DNA of 64,000 nt from Achromobacter veterisilvae (GTDB lineage: Bacteria; Pseudomonadota; Gammaproteobacteria; Burkholderiales; Burkholderiaceae_B): positions 160,929 to 224,928 of the forward strand of contig NZ_UFQC01000007.1 of NCBI RefSeq assembly GCF_900496975.1, written 5' to 3'. This document shows positions 48,676-57,563 of the stretch, in pieces. How positions within the stretch are numbered: the stretch's first letter is position 1; the number at the start of each line of letters is the position of its first letter. Position numbers and translations under genes: made by a program. The notes beneath the pieces are model-generated. The model had not been told where the DNA came from and did not search any database. It worked only from the letters and a program-made list of their open reading frames with translations.

Positions 48676-49631
48676 TCAAACATTTCCAGATAGGTGGCGC
48701 CGGGCTGTCCGGGCTTGGACAGCGCATCGGAATAAAGCGTACCACCCACCTTGGCGCCGGTTTCGCGCGCGATCTGCTGGACCAGCCTGGGGCTGCTGAT
48801 GTTCTCCACGAACACCGCCGGCACGCGCTCGCGCTTGACCTGCTCGATGATGCGCGCCACCTCGCCCGCCGACGGCTCGGCATCCGTCGACACTCCCATC
48901 GCCGGGATAAACGCCACGCCGTAGGCGTCGCCGAAATAGCCGAAGGCATCGTGCGAAGTCACCACCTTGCGGCGATCGGCGGGAATGGCGGAGAAAGTCG
49001 CGCGGACGCTGGCGTCCAGCGCCTGCAGGCGCGCGATGTAGGCCTGGGCGCGCTGGCGGTAGGCCTGGGCGCGCGCCGGATCGGCGGCGGCCAGCCCCTC
49101 CGCCACGTTGCGGGCGTAGATGACGCCGTTGGCCAGGTTCTGCCACGCGTGCGGATCGGCGTCGCCATGATGGTGGCCGTGATCGTGGTCGTGGTCATGG
49201 TCGTCGTCGTGATCGTGATCGTGATCGTGGTCGCCGTCATCGTGGCCATGCCCGCCGGCATGTGCCGCGAACTTGCGCGGCGTCACGCCCTTGGAGGCCA
49301 CGACGGTCAGGCCCGAAAACCCCGACGATTTCGCCAGGCGCGACATCCAGGTTTCGAAATCCAGCCCGTTCACGAACAGCACGCTGGCGGCGGACAGTTT
49401 TTTCGCATCGCCCGGCGTGGGCTCGTATTCGTGCGCATCGCCATCGGGCCCGACCAGCGTGGCCAGGCTGATGTCGCTGCCGCCCACTTCGCGGACGATG
49501 TCGCCCAGGATGGAAAAGCTGGCCACGGCCTTCAGCGGTTCGGCCGCATGCGCGGCGCCAAGAACGGCCGACAGGCACAGGCCGGCCGCGGCCAGCAGCA
49601 CGCGGCGACGTGCCGGGGGAATGGAACGCAT
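48636..49631 (-). CDS. znuA: Zinc ABC transporter substrate-binding protein
   Basis: Periplasmic zinc receptor. The 331-residue protein has a signal peptide (LSAVLGAAHA), a family ligand His in GDAHEYEPTPGDAKKL, and a long His/Asp-rich loop at about residues 125-160 ahead of DPHAWQNLANG. Later conserved pieces are SHDAFGYFGDAYG and FVENISSPRLV. The His loop is typical of ZnuA rather than manganese receptors. Last third overlaps the DUF1007 start. Confidence 0.94.
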   Translation of the reverse strand: MRSIPPARRRVLLAAAGLCLSAVLGAAHAAEPLKAVASFSILGDIVREVGGSDISLATLVGPDGDAHEYEPTPGDAKKLSAASVLFVNGLDFETWMSRLAKSSGFSGLTVVASKGVTPRKFAAHAGGHGHDDGDHDHDHDHDDDHDHDHDHGHHHGDADPHAWQNLANGVIYARNVAEGLAAADPARAQAYRQRAQAYIARLQALDASVRATFSAIPADRRKVVTSHDAFGYFGDAYGVAFIPAMGVSTDAEPSAGEVARIIEQVKRERVPAVFVENISSPRLVQQIARETGAKVGGTLYSDALSKPGQPGATYLEMFEWNVRQLAAALQP

Positions 49632-49649
49632 AGCGAATCTCCTTTGAAG

Positions 49650-50516
49650 TCAGGCCCGGCGCTGGCGGCGCGCCGTCCGCAGCAGCCCGCCCTGCGGGCC
49701 GCCCACGATGGAAAACAGGTAGCAGGCGCCGGCCGCCAGGATGATGGCGGGCGAGGCCGGCACATTGAAGTGGTACGACACGAGCAGGCCGGCCACCGAG
49801 GCCGCCACGCCCAGGCCCGCGGCCAGCGGAATCTGGCTGGCCGCCGAACGGACCCAGAACCGGGCCGCGGCGGCGGGCAGCATCATGATGCCGACCACCA
49901 TGAGGGTGCCCAGCACCTGGAACCCCGCCACCAGGTTCACCACCACCAGCACCAGGAAACCCATGTGCACCCAGCCTCCCGCGCCGCCGCTGGCGCGCAG
50001 GAAGCCCGGGTCCAGGCATTCGGCCACCAGCAGCCGGTAGATCGCGGCCAGGGCAAGCAGGGTCGCGCTGGCGACCGCGGTCACCAGCAGAAGCGCCGAA
50101 TCGTCCAATCCCAGCACCGTGCCGAACAGCACGTGCAGCAGGTCCATGTTGGAGCCCCGCAGCGACACCAGCAGCACGCCCAGCCCCAGCGAAATCAGAT
50201 AGAACGCGGCAAAGCTGGCGTCCTCGCGCAGCGGCGTCAGCCGCGCCACCAGGCCCGCCAGCAGGGCCACGGCCAAACCCGTGGCGATGCCGCCCAGCAT
50301 CATCGCGCCCAGCGACAGCCCCGCCAGCAGGAAGCCCGCCGCCACGCCTGGCAGGATCGCGTGCGACATGGCGTCGCCCATCAGGCTCATGCGCCGCAGC
50401 ACCAGGAACACCCCGAGCGGCGCCGCGCCCAGCGACAAGGCGCAGGCGCCCGCGAGCGCCCGCCGCATGAATCCGTAGTCCAGGAAGGGCGACACCGCCC
50501 ATTGCGCCAGAGTCAT
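49650..50516 (-). CDS. znuB: Zinc ABC transporter permease
   Basis: A 288-residue inner-membrane permease of the metal-type ABC-3 family, with about eight membrane segments and GVFLVLRRMSLMGDAMSHA, LLHVLFGTVLG and GTLMVVGIMMLPAA. The ATG at 50516 overlaps the znuC stop (ATGA). It is followed after 18 bases by znuA. Confidence 0.94.
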   Translation of the reverse strand: MTLAQWAVSPFLDYGFMRRALAGACALSLGAAPLGVFLVLRRMSLMGDAMSHAILPGVAAGFLLAGLSLGAMMLGGIATGLAVALLAGLVARLTPLREDASFAAFYLISLGLGVLLVSLRGSNMDLLHVLFGTVLGLDDSALLLVTAVASATLLALAAIYRLLVAECLDPGFLRASGGAGGWVHMGFLVLVVVNLVAGFQVLGTLMVVGIMMLPAAAARFWVRSAASQIPLAAGLGVAASVAGLLVSYHFNVPASPAIILAAGACYLFSIVGGPQGGLLRTARRQRRA

Positions 50517-51232
50517 GCCCGGGCCCTCGCGTGCCATTGCCGCGCCGCCTTCAGGTGCGCGTCGTCCAGGGTGCTGGCGGTATCGCCCCAGGCCACCACC
50601 GAGCCCGACAGGAGCAGGCATTCGGGAAAATGGTCGCGCACCAGGTCCAGGTCGTGCAGTACGGCGATCACGGTCCGGCCCTGGCCGTGCAGGCCGCAAA
50701 GCAGGGCCATCAGCTCGTCCGCGGTGTGGCTGTCCACGGCGGCGAAGGGCTCGTCCAGGAGCAATACCGGCGCGTCCTGCACCAGCATCCGCGCAAACAG
50801 CGCGCGCTGCATCTGCCCGCCCGACAGCGTGCCCACGCCGCGCCCGGCCGCGTCGGCCAGGCCCACGGTTTCCAATGCGTGCATGCAGCGCGCCAATTCG
50901 TCGTCGCCGACCTTGCGCCATCCGCCCACGCGGCGCCAGGCGCCCATGGCCACCAGCTCCAGCACCGACACCGGAAACGACCGGTCCAGTTCGGCGGCCT
51001 GGGGCAGCCACGCCAGCCCGGCGCGGCCCGCCCCGGTCACGCGCACGCTGCCGGCCATGGGGCGCAGCACGCCCATGATGCCCTTGATCAGCGTGGACTT
51101 GCCCGCGCCGTTCGGCCCCACCACGGCGGTCATGCCGCCCGCGGCGAAGCGTCCCGATACCGACCGGAGCGCCGGATGGCCATGCCAGCCGAAGGACGCA
51201 TCCGACAGTTCGATGGTGATGGGCTCGCTCAT
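50513..51232 (-). CDS. znuC: Zinc ABC transporter ATP-binding protein
   Basis: A 239-residue ATPase with Walker A GPNGAGKST, the Q-loop in AWLPQAAE, signature LSGGQMQR, Walker B VLLLDEPFAAVD and the switch His in AVLHDLDL. First gene of the leftward znuCBA-DUF1007-NicO operon; the ATG at 51232 is preferred over an in-frame start at 51271. Confidence 0.94.
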   Translation of the reverse strand: MSEPITIELSDASFGWHGHPALRSVSGRFAAGGMTAVVGPNGAGKSTLIKGIMGVLRPMAGSVRVTGAGRAGLAWLPQAAELDRSFPVSVLELVAMGAWRRVGGWRKVGDDELARCMHALETVGLADAAGRGVGTLSGGQMQRALFARMLVQDAPVLLLDEPFAAVDSHTADELMALLCGLHGQGRTVIAVLHDLDLVRDHFPECLLLSGSVVAWGDTASTLDDAHLKAARQWHARARA

Positions 51233-51447
51233 CGGGGCCACCAGTCCATCGCCCAGCCGGTCAAGGCCCACAGCATGGCGGCCGCGGCCAGCGCGGCCGC
51301 CATGCGGCGCCAGGCGGAAACGAGGAAAGCGGTGCGCGGCGGCGGGCTTTGCCTTGGCGCGGCGCCGGGCCGCGGAGGCAAAAGCGTGAAATGCGACATG
51401 GGGAACGGGCGAAAGGGAAACGCGGAAGTGAATGTGGATTTTATTAT

Positions 51448-51460
51448 GTTATATCATAAC
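51448..51460. promoter_or_regulatory. Zur-like box
   Basis: GTTAT-ATC-ATAAC is a perfect 5-base-pair inverted repeat in the AT-rich divergent region between znuC and the zur-like gene. It resembles the TGTTATANTATAACA-type sites bound by Zur in proteobacteria. It probably represses the znu operon and possibly the regulator itself when zinc is sufficient. Confidence 0.72.
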
Positions 51461-51553
51461 TAAAAAGCTTGATTGCGCGGGTTTCGCCCGCATCTGGGTG
51501 TTTTCTGCTACCTTCCTGGCATCTCGCGCGCAACGCGCGCGTTACCTATACAC

Positions 51554-52072
51554 ATGAAGCCAGCCATGCCCGCAACGCCCCGCTCCCCTCGCAGCGACAC
51601 CGTGGACGCCCAGCTCGGCGTCGCCGAGACGCTGTGCGAGCAGCGCGGACGCCGCCTTACGCCCATCCGCCGCAAGGTGCTGGAACTGCTGCTGCGCCAC
51701 GGCCGCAGCCTGAAGGCCTATGAATTGCTGGACGCCATGCGCGCCGTGCACCCGGGCGCCGCGCCCCCCACGGTGTACCGCGCGCTGGATTTCCTGATGG
51801 ACGAAGGCCTGATCCACCGCCTGGACGCGGTCAACGCCTGGAGCGCCTGCCATGACGCCGGCGGCGCCCCCCACGACCTGCTGGTGGTCTGTACGGGCTG
51901 CGGCGCGGTCGCGGAAGTGTCCGATCCCGCCATGAGCCGGCAATTGGCCGAGCGCGTCGCCCAGACCGGCTATGCCCTGGCCACGCACGAAACCGAAATC
52001 CGCGCGCTGTGCCCCCAGTGCCAAAAGAAGCAGCCCGCGGACGACGCCGGACACCATCACCACCATCACTGA
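51554..52072 (+). CDS. zur: Fur-family regulator, probable Zur, with natural C-terminal His6
   Basis: A 172-residue regulator. The winged helix includes LTPIRRKVLELLL and PPTVYRALDFLMDEGLIHRL; the metal sites include the structural zinc pairs CTGCG and CPQC. The protein ends in GHHHHHH just before the stop (the codon run CACCATCACCACCATCAC). Divergent from znuCBA with a Zur-like box between, so zinc is the likely metal. The ATG at 51554 is used; an ATG four codons on is also possible. Confidence 0.9.
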   Translation: MKPAMPATPRSPRSDTVDAQLGVAETLCEQRGRRLTPIRRKVLELLLRHGRSLKAYELLDAMRAVHPGAAPPTVYRALDFLMDEGLIHRLDAVNAWSACHDAGGAPHDLLVVCTGCGAVAEVSDPAMSRQLAERVAQTGYALATHETEIRALCPQCQKKQPADDAGHHHHHH

Positions 52073-52448
52073 ACGGCGGCGCGGCGGGCGGGCCTCGTGC
52101 GTCCGGCCTCCTCCCGCCGACGGGGCATCGCGGCAGCCCTCATCCGCTCGGACTCGTCCGCTCTTGAAATGCGGGAAACCGCCCCAAAATAGTGGTATCG
52201 CCCGATACTTGACGGCGTACGGCAGCGATCCCGGCGGGCCAAAGGCCCAGGGTTGACCCTGGGTTTGCCCCCTGCCCCCGACTGTGCTGTAATCCTGCGT
52301 CCGGCCGCTGTCGGCGGCCTTCGCCGCCTGTGGCAAACATCCTCCGGCAAAGATAGGGAACCCCCGTTTCAGCATGTAAGGCGGGGTTGCAGATCCCCAT
52401 GCCAGGAGTTCCTGTTTAACGCCTTGACTTCACGCTAGCAGCTTCGCC
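52073..52448 (+). promoter_or_regulatory. Regulatory region and structured leader of the COG0523 GTPase gene
   Basis: No gene is seen in these 376 bases. It contains a palindrome GTATCG-CC-CGATAC (52195-52208), a perfect 18-base palindrome CCCAGGGTTGACCCTGGG (52246-52263) that may end the zur transcript, and a promoter-like pair TTGCCC-N17-TGTAAT (52265-52293). The following leader can pair GGAAC (52357-52361) with GTTCC (52408-52412), enclosing an inner CCCC/GGGG stem. The leader fits no riboswitch class that was recognised. Confidence 0.5.
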
Positions 52449-53564
52449 ATGAACACCCCGCGCAGTTTGGACAAAATGGTTCCCGTCACCATCCTCACCG
52501 GCTTTCTCGGTGCGGGCAAGACCACCCTGCTCAAACGCATCCTGACCGAATTCCACGGCCGCCGCGTCGCGGTCATCGAAAACGAATTCGGGCCGGAAAG
52601 CATCGACAACGACCTGCTGGTGCAGGACAGCGACGAAGAAATCATCGAACTGTCCAACGGCTGCGTCTGCTGCACGGTGCGCGGCGACCTGATGCGCACG
52701 CTGTCTGAGCTGCGCGCCAAGCGCGAAGCCGGCGAACTGAATTTCGAACGCGTCATCCTCGAAACGACCGGCATGGCCAACCCCGGCCCCGTCTGCCAGA
52801 CGTTCTTCATGGATGACGATATCGCCGAGTACTACCGCCTGGACGCGGTGGTCACCGTGGTCGACGCCAAGCACGGCATGTCGACGCTGGACGAACAGCC
52901 CGAAGCCCAGAAGCAGGTCGGTTTCGCCGACCGCATCCTGATCTCGAAGAAAGACCTGGTCAACGAAGTCGACTACGAAGCGCTGCGCCACCGCCTGGTT
53001 CACATGAACCCGCGCGCGCCGATCACCGCCGTCAACTTCGGCGAGGTCGACCTGAAGTCCATCATCGACATCAGCGGCTTCAACCTGAATTCCATTCTGG
53101 ACATCGACCCGGAATTCCTGGCCGATGAGCACCCCGACGCCGCCCACGCCCATGGGCACGATCACGGCCACGGACATGACCATGGCCACGATCACGATCA
53201 TGACCACGAAGGCGACTGCGGGGCGCACTGCAATCATGCCCACCATCATCACCACCAGCACGACGACGAAATCGGCGCGTTCGTGTTCCGTTCCAACAAG
53301 CCGTTCGATCCCGCGCGGCTCGAGGAATTCCTGGGTGGCGTCGTGCAGGTCTATGGTCCCGACCTGATGCGCTACAAGGGCATCCTGTACATGAAGGGCA
53401 TCAACCGCCGCATGTTGTTCCAGGGTGTGCACATGATGATGGGCGCCGAACCCGGCAAGCCGTGGACCGCGGCCGAGAAACCGTCCACCAAGATGGTATT
53501 CATCGGACGTAAGCTGCCCCAGGAGATTTTTACCCGGGGCTTGGAGCAGTGCCTGGCGGGGTAA
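52449..53564 (+). CDS. COG0523 (CobW/ZNG1-like) GTPase, putative zinc metallochaperone
   Basis: A 371-residue G3E GTPase. The Walker A GFLGAGKTTLL, the CXCC metal site in NGCVCCTVRGDL, and ENEFGPE, are family signatures. A His/Asp-rich insert (about residues 230-275) probably buffers zinc. A CobW C-terminal domain follows (FVFRSNKPFDPARLEEFL). Family members deliver zinc to client enzymes. Zur lies just upstream on the same strand and dksA just downstream. Confidence 0.94.
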   Translation: MNTPRSLDKMVPVTILTGFLGAGKTTLLKRILTEFHGRRVAVIENEFGPESIDNDLLVQDSDEEIIELSNGCVCCTVRGDLMRTLSELRAKREAGELNFERVILETTGMANPGPVCQTFFMDDDIAEYYRLDAVVTVVDAKHGMSTLDEQPEAQKQVGFADRILISKKDLVNEVDYEALRHRLVHMNPRAPITAVNFGEVDLKSIIDISGFNLNSILDIDPEFLADEHPDAAHAHGHDHGHGHDHGHDHDHDHEGDCGAHCNHAHHHHHQHDDEIGAFVFRSNKPFDPARLEEFLGGVVQVYGPDLMRYKGILYMKGINRRMLFQGVHMMMGAEPGKPWTAAEKPSTKMVFIGRKLPQEIFTRGLEQCLAG

Positions 53565-53690
53565 TCCCCCTTCCTGACGTGACGCGATGCGACGAAGGCA
53601 GTACTGTGAGGTACGGATAGCGTAGGCAACAAGTAACACGGACCGGGAATGGACGCCCGCGCCAGGATCGATTCATAGTGGAGTGTTTTC

Positions 53691-54155
53691 ATGGCTACCA
53701 AGGCAGCAACCAAGAAACCAAGCAAGTCGACGAGCGATACGGCGATTGATCTGCCCAGCGAAAAAGAATTGCTGGCCATGCCCGAGTCCGACTACATGAA
53801 CGAACGCCAACTGGCCTTCTTCAAGGAACGGCTCAAACAACTCGAACAGGACATCCTGGCCAACGCCGGCGAAACCACCGAGCACCTGCGCGAAACGCAG
53901 TTCGTGCCCGATCCCGCCGACCGCGCCACGATCGAGGAAGAGCACGCCCTGGAGCTGCGCACCCGCGACCGCGAACGCAAGCTGCTGAAGAAGGTGCAAC
54001 AGTCCATCGCCCGCATCGACAGCGGCGAATACGGCTGGTGCGAAGAAACCGGCGAACCCATCGGCATTCCGCGCCTGCTGGCCCGCCCCACGGCCACCCT
54101 GTCGCTGGAAGCCCAGGAACGCCGCGAAATGCGCCAGAAGCTCTACGGCGACTGA
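53691..54155 (+). CDS. dksA: RNA polymerase-binding regulator DksA, one-cysteine form
   Basis: A 154-residue ppGpp cofactor. The coiled-coil tip PDPADRA carries Asp74 and Asp77. The zinc-finger region YGWCEETGEPIGIPR has Cys117 but Thr120, and Ser138 and Ala141 in the second pair (LSLEAQE). This CTSA pattern cannot make a four-cysteine zinc site and matches the one-cysteine DksA known in Rhodobacter. It ends at a clear terminator. Confidence 0.95.
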   Translation: MATKAATKKPSKSTSDTAIDLPSEKELLAMPESDYMNERQLAFFKERLKQLEQDILANAGETTEHLRETQFVPDPADRATIEEEHALELRTRDRERKLLKKVQQSIARIDSGEYGWCEETGEPIGIPRLLARPTATLSLEAQERREMRQKLYGD

Positions 54156-54182
54156 TCCGTCCCGTATTGGCGTCCGGCCCTG

Positions 54183-54216
54183 AAAGGCTATGCTGGTTAC
54201 CGGCATGGCCTTTTTT
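54183..54216 (+). terminator. Rho-independent terminator of dksA
   Basis: Stem AAGGCTATGC / GCATGGCCTT with a 9-base loop (one G-T pair), followed directly by six T residues; 28 bases past the dksA stop. Confidence 0.88.
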
Positions 54217-54229
54217 ATTGGATGAGGCT

Positions 54230-54374
54230 CAGTGTCTGACACCCGTACGGGCTATCCGTCAGGCTGAAACCGGCCTTCCCGGGTGTCTGACACCAAAGTG
54301 GGCCTTGGGTCGGTCTGACACCCGGGAGGCATCCGGGCAGGCCCTAGGGCATCCCATACGGGTGTCAGACACTG
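54230..54374. repeat. REP-like cluster of nested GGTGTCTGACACC palindromes
   Basis: Four copies of a palindrome with core TGTCTGACAC or its reverse occur at 54232-54244, 54281-54294, 54312-54326 and 54357-54374. The outer two form perfect 18-base inverted arms (CAGTGTCTGACACCCGTA and its complement), and the inner two share TCCCGGGTGTC / GACACCCGGGA. Together they could fold into a large nested stem between the dksA terminator and hslV. Confidence 0.8.
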
Positions 54375-54443
54375 GGCCCCTCCCCGCATTCCCTTGATTT
54401 CCCCCGAACCGCCCCCAGCTATTCCCTTCAAAGGAAGGAACGC

Positions 54444-54983
54444 ATGGAACAATTTCACGCCACCACCATCGTGTGCGTGCGCCGCGGGAACCGCGTCGCA
54501 CTGGGCGGCGATGGCCAGGTCACCCTGGGCAACATCGTCATCAAGGGCACGGCCCGCAAGATCCGCCGCCTGTACCACGACAAGATCCTGGCCGGGTTCG
54601 CCGGCGCCACCGCCGACGCGTTCACCCTGCAGGAACGCTTCGAAGCCAAGCTGGAAAAGCACCAGGGCAACCTGATGCGCGCCGCGGTCGAGCTGACCCG
54701 CGACTGGCGCACCGACCGCGTCCTGCGCCGCCTGGAAGCCATGCTGATCGTGGCCGACGCCGAGCACACGCTGGTCCTGACCGGCAACGGCGACGTGCTG
54801 GAACCGGAACACGGCCTGGCCGCCATCGGCTCCGGCGGCGCCTACGCCCAGGCGGCGGCGCTGGGCCTGCTGCGCAATACCGAACTGGCGCCCGAGACCA
54901 TCGTCAAGCAGTCGCTGGAAATCGCTGGCGACCTCTGCATCTACACCAACCAGAACCACGTCATCGAAACGCTGGGCGAGTGA
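54444..54983 (+). CDS. hslV: ATP-dependent protease subunit HslV
   Basis: A 179-residue N-terminal-threonine peptidase. The start [15 protein letters not shown] implies cleavage before the first Thr of [29 protein letters not shown] and YTNQNHVIE match HslV. Strong AAAGGAAGGA Shine-Dalgarno. Forms the HslUV complex with the product of the following gene. Confidence 0.97.
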   Translation: MEQFHATTIVCVRRGNRVALGGDGQVTLGNIVIKGTARKIRRLYHDKILAGFAGATADAFTLQERFEAKLEKHQGNLMRAAVELTRDWRTDRVLRRLEAMLIVADAEHTLVLTGNGDVLEPEHGLAAIGSGGAYAQAAALGLLRNTELAPETIVKQSLEIAGDLCIYTNQNHVIETLGE

Positions 54984-55053
54984 CGCCCGCCACGCGGCGC
55001 CCCCGGCGCCGCGCCGCCACCCCAGCCTGTCCCAGCTTCAAGGATCCGCCCTC

Positions 55054-56388
55054 ATGTCCGCATCCAACATGACGCCCGGAGAGATCGTCTCCGAACTCGA
55101 CAAATACATCATCGGCCAAAACCGCGCCAAGCGCGCCGTGGCCGTGGCGCTGCGCAACCGCTGGCGCCGCCAGCAGGTCGCCGACCCGCTGCGCCACGAA
55201 ATCCATCCCAAGAACATCCTGATGATCGGCCCCACCGGCGTGGGCAAGACCGAAATCGCGCGCCGCCTGGCCAAGCTGGCCAACGCGCCCTTCATCAAGA
55301 TCGAGGCCACCAAGTTCACCGAAGTGGGCTACGTGGGCCGCGACGTCGACACCATCATCCGCGACCTGACCGAATACTCGATCAAGCAGACGCGCGAACT
55401 CGAAATGCGCCGCGTGCGCACGCAGGCGGAAGACGCCGCCGAGGACCGCATCCTGGACGCCCTGGTGCCGCCGGCGCGCGGCGCCTCGGGCGAACCCGAG
55501 CGCGGCGAGGACAACAGCGCCCGCCAGACCTTCCGCAAGCGCCTGCGCGAAGGCAAGATCGACGATCTGGAAATCGAGATCGAAGTGGCCCAGGCCGTCC
55601 CGCAGATGGACGTCATGACGCCTCCGGGCATGGAAGAAATGGCCGAGCAGTTGCGCGGCATGTTCGCCGGCCTGGCCCGCGACAAGAAAAAACCCAAGAA
55701 AATGAAGGTGCGCGAAGCCTTCAAGCTGATCGTCGAAGAAGAAGCCGCCAAGCGCGTCAACGAAGAAGACCTGCGCACCGTGGCGATCAACAACGTCGAA
55801 CAGAACGGCATCGTCTTCCTGGACGAAATCGACAAGATCGCGGCCCGCCAGGAAACCGGCGGCGCGGACGTGTCGCGCCAGGGCGTGCAGCGCGACCTGC
55901 TGCCGCTGGTCGAAGGCACCACCGTCAACACGCGCTACGGCATGGTCCGCACCGACCACATCCTGTTCATCGCGTCCGGCGCGTTCCACCTGTCGCGCCC
56001 GTCCGACCTGATCCCCGAGCTGCAAGGCCGCTTCCCGATCCGCGTCGAACTGGAATCGCTGACCGCCGAGGACTTCGTGCGCATCCTGTCCGATACGGAC
56101 GCGTCGCTGACCAAGCAGTACACGGCCCTCATGGCCACCGAAGACCTCGAACTCGAATTCACCGAAGAAGGCGTGCGCCGCTTGGCGGAACTGGCTTTCG
56201 AGGTCAACGAAACCACCGAGAACATCGGCGCCCGCCGCCTGTACACGGTGATGGAAAAGCTGTTGGAGGAATTGTCGTTCGACGCCACGTCCAGCCAGGA
56301 CAAGCACGTGAAGATCGACGCCGCCTACGTCAATTCGCAACTGGCGGAAGCCGCCAGCAGCCAGGACCTGGCGCGCTACGTGCTGTAA
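55054..56388 (+). CDS. hslU: ATP-dependent protease ATPase subunit HslU
   Basis: A 444-residue AAA+ unfoldase. [19 protein letters not shown], Walker [15 protein letters not shown], the pore-loop GYVGRD, Walker [11 protein letters not shown] and the HslV-contacting C-terminus [10 protein letters not shown] are all present. It follows hslV by 70 bases and ends at a strong terminator. Confidence 0.97.
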   Translation: MSASNMTPGEIVSELDKYIIGQNRAKRAVAVALRNRWRRQQVADPLRHEIHPKNILMIGPTGVGKTEIARRLAKLANAPFIKIEATKFTEVGYVGRDVDTIIRDLTEYSIKQTRELEMRRVRTQAEDAAEDRILDALVPPARGASGEPERGEDNSARQTFRKRLREGKIDDLEIEIEVAQAVPQMDVMTPPGMEEMAEQLRGMFAGLARDKKKPKKMKVREAFKLIVEEEAAKRVNEEDLRTVAINNVEQNGIVFLDEIDKIAARQETGGADVSRQGVQRDLLPLVEGTTVNTRYGMVRTDHILFIASGAFHLSRPSDLIPELQGRFPIRVELESLTAEDFVRILSDTDASLTKQYTALMATEDLELEFTEEGVRRLAELAFEVNETTENIGARRLYTVMEKLLEELSFDATSSQDKHVKIDAAYVNSQLAEAASSQDLARYVL

Positions 56389-56390
56389 CC

Positions 56391-56425
56391 AAATAGGTGC
56401 GGAATGTGAATTCCGCACCTATTTT
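56391..56425. terminator. Terminator of hslVU
   Basis: Perfect 15-base-pair stem AAATAGGTGCGGAAT / ATTCCGCACCTATTT with loop GTGA, then TTCTAAAAA. The A and T flanks would let it work in both directions. Confidence 0.92.
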
Positions 56426-56551
56426 CTAAAAATCCACGCATGGTAAAACCCTCAATTGTGATGAATATGGTGGTCAGGCATTCTGCATCCAAGGCCCTAC
56501 CTTGAGCCTGCAAAGTCAGAGTATCGCAACGATATCCAACTGAGAGAAAAA

Positions 56552-57220
56552 TTGACAGACAATCAAAAGAATGCCTTCACTAGCGGCGGAGAGGGCGACA
56601 GATTTTTCGAACGAAATAAAAGCGCTTATCAGAAAATGGCCTCCTCTTCCGAATTGGGGCCCGCTAGTCGCTTATATCAACCCTATCTGAAAGCGGGTCA
56701 CCGAATTCTTGAAATCGGCAGCTCGTCCGGCACCAATCTGTCCCTTTTGACTCGGGGCATTGGTATCGACGCGTACGGGATTGATCCGTCCGAGACCGCC
56801 GTGATAAAAGGACACATCGAATTTCCGGAACTGCACCTGAGCGTCGGCACCGCCGACCAACTCGATTTTCCCGACGGATATTTCGATTTCATCCTCTTCG
56901 GGTTCTGCCTCTATCTAGTCGACAGAACACTGCTCACGAAAACTATCGCGGAAGCGGACCGATGCCTGAAAGACGGCGGTCACATCGCCATCACTGACTT
57001 TCGGCCCGATGTGCCCACGACACGCCCATACAAGCATTTTGAAGGCCTGATCTCGTATAAGTATCCGTACGAGCAGATTTTTTTGGCATTCCCGCATTTT
57101 CAACTGGTTGAGTCCCGCACATTCAGTCATTCCGAGGACGCGTATCATGCCGATCCTCAGGAACGCGTGTCGGCAAGCGTCATCCGCAAAAGTCTGCAAG
57201 AAGGCTATCAACAGCTTTGA
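56552..57220 (+). CDS. Class I SAM-dependent methyltransferase, lower-GC insertion
   Basis: A 222-residue methyltransferase. The SAM motif LEIGSSSGTNLSLL (about residue 53), GIDPSETAV and DFPDGYFDFILFGFCLYLVD support the class I fold. It resembles unassigned methyltransferases of surface or natural-product gene sets; the substrate is unknown. It starts with TTG preceded by GAGAGAAAA. GC and codon use are clearly below the neighbours, suggesting recent transfer between hslVU and the CusF-like gene. Confidence 0.8.
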   Translation: MTDNQKNAFTSGGEGDRFFERNKSAYQKMASSSELGPASRLYQPYLKAGHRILEIGSSSGTNLSLLTRGIGIDAYGIDPSETAVIKGHIEFPELHLSVGTADQLDFPDGYFDFILFGFCLYLVDRTLLTKTIAEADRCLKDGGHIAITDFRPDVPTTRPYKHFEGLISYKYPYEQIFLAFPHFQLVESRTFSHSEDAYHADPQERVSASVIRKSLQEGYQQL

Positions 57221-57260
57221 CGGTAGCGACGGCCGTAGCTCGCCGCGCTTCTTCCTCCCC

Positions 57261-57563
57261 CTATTTCGCGATCGCCGTCACGACGTACTTGCCGTCCTTG
57301 CGCGTGGCGGTGAAGCGCACCTTGTCGCCCGCCTTGATGTTGGCCAGCAATGCCGGATCGGCCTCATAGACCAGCGTCATGGCGGGAAGGTCCAGTTGCT
57401 TGATGGCGTCGTGCTTGATGGTGACCTTGCCCGCCGCCGGGTCCACCCGCCGCACTTCGCCGCTGGCCTCGGCCTGCTGCGCGAACGCCAGCGGCGCGGC
57501 CGCCGCCACGACGGCCACGGCGGCGACGGCCATGGGGATTGCGTATTTGCGGTCAAAAACCAT
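57261..57563 (-). CDS. CusF-like periplasmic copper-binding protein
   Basis: A 100-residue exported protein. The signal peptide ends APLAFAQQ and the rest is a single CusF-type OB fold (KVTIKHDAIKQLDLPAMTL; IKAGDKVRFTATRK). Compared with E. coli CusF, the His and first Met metal ligands are kept (KHD, PAM) but the Trp is Leu and the second Met is Leu, so metal binding may be weaker or different. No copper efflux genes are nearby. Confidence 0.82.
   Translation of the reverse strand: MVFDRKYAIPMAVAAVAVVAAAAPLAFAQQAEASGEVRRVDPAAGKVTIKHDAIKQLDLPAMTLVYEADPALLANIKAGDKVRFTATRKDGKYVVTAIAK

Noticed and set aside
51229..51398. Small membrane peptide gene just before znuC
   Set aside because: A short hydrophobic frame ends with an ATGA overlap at the znuC start, but its only ATG gives 24 residues and has no ribosome-binding site.
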